This document shows positions 59,504-64,000 of a stretch of DNA of 64,000 bases, piece after piece. Origin of the DNA: Paramoeba atlantica (lineage: Eukaryota > Discosea); assembly GCA_977017575.1 (NCBI GenBank), contig CDRNVI010000008.1, positions 124,001-188,000 on the forward strand, given 5' to 3'. Every line of letters begins with the position of its first letter. The first letter of the stretch is position 1. The notes under the pieces are model-generated. The model was not told the origin of the DNA. It saw nothing but the letters and a program-made list of their open reading frames with translations, and ran no database searches. The translations under genes were made by a program, and so were the position numbers.

Positions 59504-59856
59504 ATTGTATTTTCTTTATCTGGCACTATCGCTTCTCCATGTTCTATGAGTAGTCGATTGTTTTGAACGCGTTCAAAACTTGGTCGGGCACCTTGCAATA
59601 GTTTTCAGTTGCTAGCTTTAGATACAATGTAAATAGAACTTCCGGTTAGAACTGGTTTGACTTATCTTTGGACCTTACGTTTCAGATTACAAAAAGTGGT
59701 GGTTCAGCATTTTAGAGCTTTTATTATGCAATATTTTGATTCGTGAATTATGCGATGTAAAGCAAGATATTCTCGCATTTCTGCACTTCATGTTTTGATT
59801 TTTACTGTTCAGCTCTCGCTCTTTTTTTGTACTGCGTCTAATTTTATCATTCTTAG
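59504..59856. other. Intergenic spacer with trans-splice acceptor
   Basis: AT-rich. A T/C-rich tract (59790-59850) ends in CATTCTTAG at 59856, directly touching the ATG of the next gene, so the mature 5' untranslated region may be only the spliced leader. Confidence 0.45.
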
Positions 59857-60681
59857 ATGGCCGACGAACAGCCTCGTTCTTCTACTCGTATTGGAAAGGT
59901 GGGTGGAGCATCACTGCCCCAGGAATTTTCATTAGATCTTTTTCTTCGTAACGTCACGAACCGACGTCCGTCATGGTGTACCTCTACTCCGGCGTGTCAG
60001 TGGAATGGTGTCACTTGCACGCAGGAACAAGTTCGCGCAATTCATTGGGACGGACACAATCTCCGAGGGACAATCTTATGGTCTCATCTTCCGGTCACTA
60101 CTGCGGAGCTTTCTTTGGGATCTCTTTGGAGTGGTTATAACCGAAATACTCTTAGCGGTCCAATACACGTTGAAGTCCTTCCTCCCCAACTCTCTCGATT
60201 GGACTTACATACTAATGCTTTTACCGGGGAAATTAGATTTGCCAATCTTCCTCCTGGTCTCGAGTATTTGGGTGTTTCGCAGAATGATTTACACGGCAGC
60301 GTTGATTGGACTCTACTTCCACAAGGGCTTATCTCTCTGAGACTCGATCAAAACTCATTTTCGGGTCAAATCTTTCTGACTTCACTTCCATCATGTCTGA
60401 GTACTTTGACTGTAAGTACGAACATGTTTGAAGGTCCCGTTATTCTTACCGAGCTTCCTTCTACATTAACCTTCTTAAACTTATCAAAAAATAAGCTATC
60501 GGGAAATCTTGATCTAAGAAGACTACCCTTGCGATTGCTCTACATCTATCTGAACGAAAATCATTTTAGTGGACTAATAAATCTCTCTCTTCTCCCTCCA
60601 TCATTAAAATTGCTCAATGTTCAAAATACCTCTGTTGAAACACTCTCTTCCCCACCTGATGGATGCGCATTATTTGTTTGA
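59857..60681 (+). CDS. Leucine-rich repeat protein, copy 10
   Basis: A 274-residue LRR protein. The start is fixed by an acceptor AG directly before the ATG. The head reads SLPQEFSLDLFLRNV, then W and CQWNGVTC near residues 47-54, IHW and seven to eight LRR units (LSGPIHVEVLPPQLSRLDL, N.FTGEI). A longer second unit resembles the insert of copies 2 and 3, which suggests a common ancestor for these three. No signal peptide or anchor is seen. Confidence 0.85.
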   Translation: MADEQPRSSTRIGKVGGASLPQEFSLDLFLRNVTNRRPSWCTSTPACQWNGVTCTQEQVRAIHWDGHNLRGTILWSHLPVTTAELSLGSLWSGYNRNTLSGPIHVEVLPPQLSRLDLHTNAFTGEIRFANLPPGLEYLGVSQNDLHGSVDWTLLPQGLISLRLDQNSFSGQIFLTSLPSCLSTLTVSTNMFEGPVILTELPSTLTFLNLSKNKLSGNLDLRRLPLRLLYIYLNENHFSGLINLSLLPPSLKLLNVQNTSVETLSSPPDGCALFV

Positions 60682-61179
60682 GTTGAATGGGTGTACCTAA
60701 AAATGCGGTGGTAGTACTTGTGTTCAGAATGTCATACTACATGTAATACATGTATACATTGTGTGTGTATACATTTTGACCCGAGACCAATTCTATTCCT
60801 GTGGGATATACGGTAATCTCCATACCACAATATACCACTTTTGATATTTTTAGTATCTTAAAATTTTTCTCCATTTGAAGAACAAGCAAATTTTTCGTTC
60901 TGTTTATGGTAGTATGTAAAGTTCACCTTTTTTGGGGGCAATGGTCAAACGAAGTGAATGAAGAAATTGGAACAAGAAAAGCCACTATAAACTCTATCAC
61001 TATAAATCAACTCCTAGACTATAAACATTTTATCTAGAGCTATCATACCGTATAGTGACATTTTTTTTTCTCCTTGTCTTGAATGGTTTCTTTTTAAACG
61101 ATTCATTGGACATTGTTTTAAACAGTTTCGTCTGAACGATTCAAGCGTCACACTCTCATTATGTACCCTTTCCCTTGTT
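60682..61179. other. Intergenic spacer, no gene seen
   Basis: AT-rich with a run of TACATGTATACAT-like alternating sequence at 60735-60775. The ATG at 61159 just before the IDI gene is out of frame. TTCCCTTG near 61171 is a weak pyrimidine tract. Confidence 0.4.
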
Positions 61180-62280
61180 ATGCGTGATTCAAGCATCGCC
61201 AAAGATCTTCAAATCGTAAACCGAAAAAAGGATCACCTACGCATCTGTCTTAACGAAACCGTACAAGGAGCTCCATGTTCTCTAGATGCCTACACTCTCC
61301 CCTACCGTGCCATTCCGGAAATCAATCTCCCAGACGTCTCTCTTGAGGCCTCGCTCTTCCCTCATCTCCCACCACTTCGTGCCCCCCTGATGGTAACCTC
61401 CATGACAGGGGGTGAGCACCATGGTCGACGGATTAACCAAAACTTAGCCGTTGCCTGTGAGACCGAAGGCATTGCTCTTGGGTTAGGCTCGATGCGGATT
61501 GTCGACCGCATCCCCTCCGCGCTACGAACCTTTGACGTGAGAAAGTACTGTCCCTCCATTCCACTGCTGGCGAATATCGGGCTGGTACAGCTGAACTACG
61601 GGTTTACGGTAGAGAAGGTTGCAGAGCTCGTGTCTCGTGTCTCGGCCGATGCGCTGTGTGTTCACGTGAACGCGTTGCAGGAGGCGGTGCAGCCCGAGGG
61701 GGAGACGAACTTTAGTGGTCTGCTGCCCAAGCTGCGGCAGCTGGTCGCCAACCTTCGTGTGCCGGTGGTGGTAAAGGAGGTGGGGCACGGGTTTGACCGG
61801 GTTAGTGCCACACGTGTGCGGGAGTGTGGGGTAAGGCTGCTGGATGTCTCGGGGACCGGAGGCACGTCCTGGGCGTGGGTAGAGTCGCGAAGAGTACAAA
61901 GGCCGATGGCGTCTTCTGGTTCCTCCTCTTCTGTTTTGTCCGCAGTTTCTACCTCCACCCCGACTTTGGGTGAGTTGCTGCGCGACCGGGGGCTTTCCCT
62001 CGCGGATTCTCTGCAAGAGTGTTCTGGAATTGATGGATTGGATCTCATGGCCAGTGGTGGCATACGCAATGGAATGCACATGGCGAAGAGTCTAGCACTC
62101 GGCGCGAAGTGCTGTGGTGCCGCACTTCCGTTTCTGAAACCAGCAATGGAGTCTTCCGAAGCAGTGTGTGAATTGGTCAGGGAGTGGAAGAGACAACTTC
62201 GCGTGGTGATGATGAGCTGTGGGGTCGCAACTGTACAGGAGATGCGACATGTTCAAGCTAAGCGTCGAGCGCCGTTGTGA
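61180..62280 (+). CDS. IDI2: Isopentenyl-diphosphate delta-isomerase, type 2 (FMN-dependent)
   Basis: A 366-residue enzyme converting isopentenyl diphosphate to dimethylallyl diphosphate for sterol and isoprenoid synthesis, using FMN and NADPH. Seen are VTSMTGGEHHGRRINQNLA near 70-88, GLGSMR, VHVNALQEAVQPEGE near 164-178, VVKEVGHGF near 196, SGTGGTSWAWVE near 225 and ASGGIRNGMHMAKSLALGA near 291-309. The type 2 enzyme is mainly bacterial and archaeal but is the form found in Leishmania and Trypanosoma cruzi. An Arg/Ser-rich insert of about 30 residues follows the catalytic loop. The C-terminus APL is not a clear peroxisomal signal. Confidence 0.93.
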   Translation: MRDSSIAKDLQIVNRKKDHLRICLNETVQGAPCSLDAYTLPYRAIPEINLPDVSLEASLFPHLPPLRAPLMVTSMTGGEHHGRRINQNLAVACETEGIALGLGSMRIVDRIPSALRTFDVRKYCPSIPLLANIGLVQLNYGFTVEKVAELVSRVSADALCVHVNALQEAVQPEGETNFSGLLPKLRQLVANLRVPVVVKEVGHGFDRVSATRVRECGVRLLDVSGTGGTSWAWVESRRVQRPMASSGSSSSVLSAVSTSTPTLGELLRDRGLSLADSLQECSGIDGLDLMASGGIRNGMHMAKSLALGAKCCGAALPFLKPAMESSEAVCELVREWKRQLRVVMMSCGVATVQEMRHVQAKRRAPL

Positions 62281-62440
62281 AGAGTTACTGCGGTACGATG
62301 TGCTGCAGTAAGGTTGGTATTTCCATGTGTTTCATCATACTCACCATTGTTTCTTTTCTTTCCTGTATTTTATTCAATGCATTCAAACCGTGATTCGAAA
62401 TTATTTAGATCTCAAAAAAAAAACATTAGAAAGCCTAATT

Positions 62441-63754
62441 ATGTCACCGGGCAAGAAGGCATCACCAACCTCGATATTATCTCCTCCACTTTCCCTGAAT
62501 CCTTCCTTGGATGGAAGGCCACGTGTTCCTCTCTTTATGGTCTCAAAAGGATTTTATGATTCATCTTCATCAACAAAAAATCAGCACGCTGAAGTAAATA
62601 TTGCGTCCCATCCAACCGTGCCAATCACCCATATTGATGTGTTTGATTTTGATGGCACCCTTTTTCGTTCTCCCATGCCCACCCGCGAGTTTTGGTCTTC
62701 GTTACTTGCCTCAGAACATATACAGGTCGCGTCCAATCAACGACAAATATTTTCCTACCAGTCCTCATGTAGGAAACGGGCCGCCAGTCTTTGTGGTCGT
62801 TTCATGGATACGGTCTCCAACGGTGGGCTAGGTTGGTTTCAAAGCGTCGAAACATTACTGTCTCCGGCCACTCCTCTTGGTGCGGAACACCTTGATGATA
62901 CCTTTTTACCTGATAATTCTGCCACACACCATGTCTTGTCCTCTTCTGAGGGCAGGTTAGAACCCCACTTTAGTCTTGGAGAGAGGAGCGCTACTCTCTC
63001 AGAGCACTGGTTCTCGCCTACTGTACTTCCCGCCCTACAGGCCTCCGCGTGTGATCCCGCCCACTTAACTATTGTTCTCACGGGACGCGCAGAGACCTTC
63101 CGCCCGCTTGTGGAGGAAGTGATTCGCTCCATTGGGGTTTCGCCCGACGATGTTCATTTAAAGCCCTTCCCGAGGCAAGGAAGTCCTCAAGCCTCGTCTC
63201 GGAGGAAGGGCAACGAACCTGCAGTCCGTACAACGCTGGACATGAAGTTTGAATATTTGCTGCCGATTGTACAGTATTTTTGTTTTGATTCTTCGTCAGC
63301 TATAGAGGACGAAGACTCAGATACGCCGAAGTCAAATTCTGTCAATGCAAAGAGTCCAGGAAGTCCAGTTTTTATCACCATTTACGAGGACAGAGTGCGA
63401 CATGTTCAGCGTTTCCATGAGTTTCTTTCCAGTCTGGACGGTTCCTCTTGCTCTATTGATGTCAGTTCTTACCTCAAATCTCACACTAAAAAGAATTTAA
63501 ATGTTTATTCTGGGAAAGCCCGTTTCAACTTTTCGGTTCAGCACGTGACGGATGGTATATCTGTGCCTCTTAAATCTGAATTGGAGCTTGCCATGGTGTC
63601 GCATTTACAGCACCTAAATCAGGTTCGTTTTATAGATCTTTGTCATAAATGTTGTTTTCCTGGACATCGAGAGCACGAATGTCAGTCAGAGCCTAATCGA
63701 TATTTGCAACTTATCAGGGACAGTAAACTACATTTCAGTTATAGAAATACTTAA
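62441..63754 (+). CDS. HAD-domain RNA-repair-like protein with a C-terminal zinc knuckle
   Basis: A 437-residue protein. The N-terminal HAD-like phosphatase domain (about 60-340) has VFDFDGTLFRSP with the nucleophile motif DxDGT, LTGRAETF near 210 and ITIYEDRVRHVQRFHEFLSSL near 315-335. This matches the HAD domain of the Swiss Army Knife RNA-repair family found in fungi and some protists. Near the C-terminus CHKCCFPGHREHEC is a C-x2-C-x4-H-x4-C zinc knuckle, suggesting RNA binding. The open frame extends to 62327, but the ATG at 62441 is taken because the upstream codons are a T-rich leader. Confidence 0.7.
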   Translation: MSPGKKASPTSILSPPLSLNPSLDGRPRVPLFMVSKGFYDSSSSTKNQHAEVNIASHPTVPITHIDVFDFDGTLFRSPMPTREFWSSLLASEHIQVASNQRQIFSYQSSCRKRAASLCGRFMDTVSNGGLGWFQSVETLLSPATPLGAEHLDDTFLPDNSATHHVLSSSEGRLEPHFSLGERSATLSEHWFSPTVLPALQASACDPAHLTIVLTGRAETFRPLVEEVIRSIGVSPDDVHLKPFPRQGSPQASSRRKGNEPAVRTTLDMKFEYLLPIVQYFCFDSSSAIEDEDSDTPKSNSVNAKSPGSPVFITIYEDRVRHVQRFHEFLSSLDGSSCSIDVSSYLKSHTKKNLNVYSGKARFNFSVQHVTDGISVPLKSELELAMVSHLQHLNQVRFIDLCHKCCFPGHREHECQSEPNRYLQLIRDSKLHFSYRNT

Positions 63755-64000
63755 AATGACAAGGCTTTGGCATATGATGCTTTCTATTTTACTGGTGACG
63801 TTAGGTAAACAAAGTGCTGAATTTCCACGGTTACGCTGTAAAGTTTTCAAGCCGTTTTATATGGAATGCCCTCCGAGTTCCTTCTCACGTTCTTCGCTTG
63901 TTTTTACTTTCTTGTATTTTCCTCGAAAATGCTTGTAAACGCTTTTTGTGCTAGCGTCTAGAACTTTGATAGCAACTCCCGACAGTCGGCTTCCTACCCA
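63755..64000. other. Window end, no gene seen
   Basis: AT-rich sequence after the HAD gene stop. A 60-codon ORF (63756-63938) has a hydrophobic start but no family match, and is probably chance. Confidence 0.4.

Overview
This window looks like nuclear DNA of a kinetoplastid-type euglenozoan. The inference rests on five things. Every convincing gene (about 26) lies on the + strand. Almost none needs an intron. Many starts follow a pyrimidine tract and an AG, as expected for spliced-leader trans-splicing. A malate dehydrogenase ends in the glycosomal/peroxisomal signal SKL. A type 2 isopentenyl-diphosphate isomerase is present, as in Leishmania and trypanosomes. An early-branching lineage such as the Perkinsela group is possible, but the sequence alone does not name a species.

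Layout. 0.4-17.5 kb is dense: MCM8-like helicase, LRR protein, unknown, LRR protein, malate dehydrogenase, TSR2, a broken ADCK-type kinase, PRP6, a PPR-like protein, an unknown and a third LRR protein. 17.5-21.7 kb is filled with transposon debris. 21.7-27.0 kb holds a 5'-truncated helical-repeat gene, two LRR genes, a cytochrome b561-like membrane protein and a shikimate-kinase-like protein. 27.1-32.1 kb is one large composite element with terminal inverted repeats and nested palindromic arrays. 32.5-41.9 kb holds two LRR genes, a 1082-residue CCCH zinc-finger protein, minisatellites and a small acidic ORF. 42-47 kb is a dense nest of TA-flanked inverted-repeat elements, including a complete-ended Tc1/mariner copy. 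47-64 kb returns to genes: LIM-like, two LRR, POLD2, uracil-DNA glycosylase, a SNF2 helicase broken by an insertion, a TRIM-like RING/B-box protein, a tenth LRR gene, IDI-2 and a HAD/zinc-knuckle protein.

Two themes run through the window. The first is a family of ten divergent LRR genes, scattered as single copies between housekeeping genes on one strand. They share a CxWxGVxC-like head and 23-residue repeats of the type N.F.G.vdL..LP. The second is a large population of short non-coding elements flanked by TA. Their inverted ends often carry C/G homopolymers, three of them are 307-311 bp long, and several contain a perfect hairpin built on GCGAAGC followed by a T run.

Housekeeping genes cover DNA replication and repair (MCM8, POLD2, UNG, SNF2), RNA metabolism (PRP6, TSR2, PPR-like, CCCH, HAD/zinc-knuckle) and metabolism (MDH, IDI-2, shikimate-kinase-like). 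Neighbours do not form pathways, as expected for polycistronic units of unrelated genes. Several frame breaks sit in C/G homopolymers, so assembly errors must be separated from true pseudogenes.
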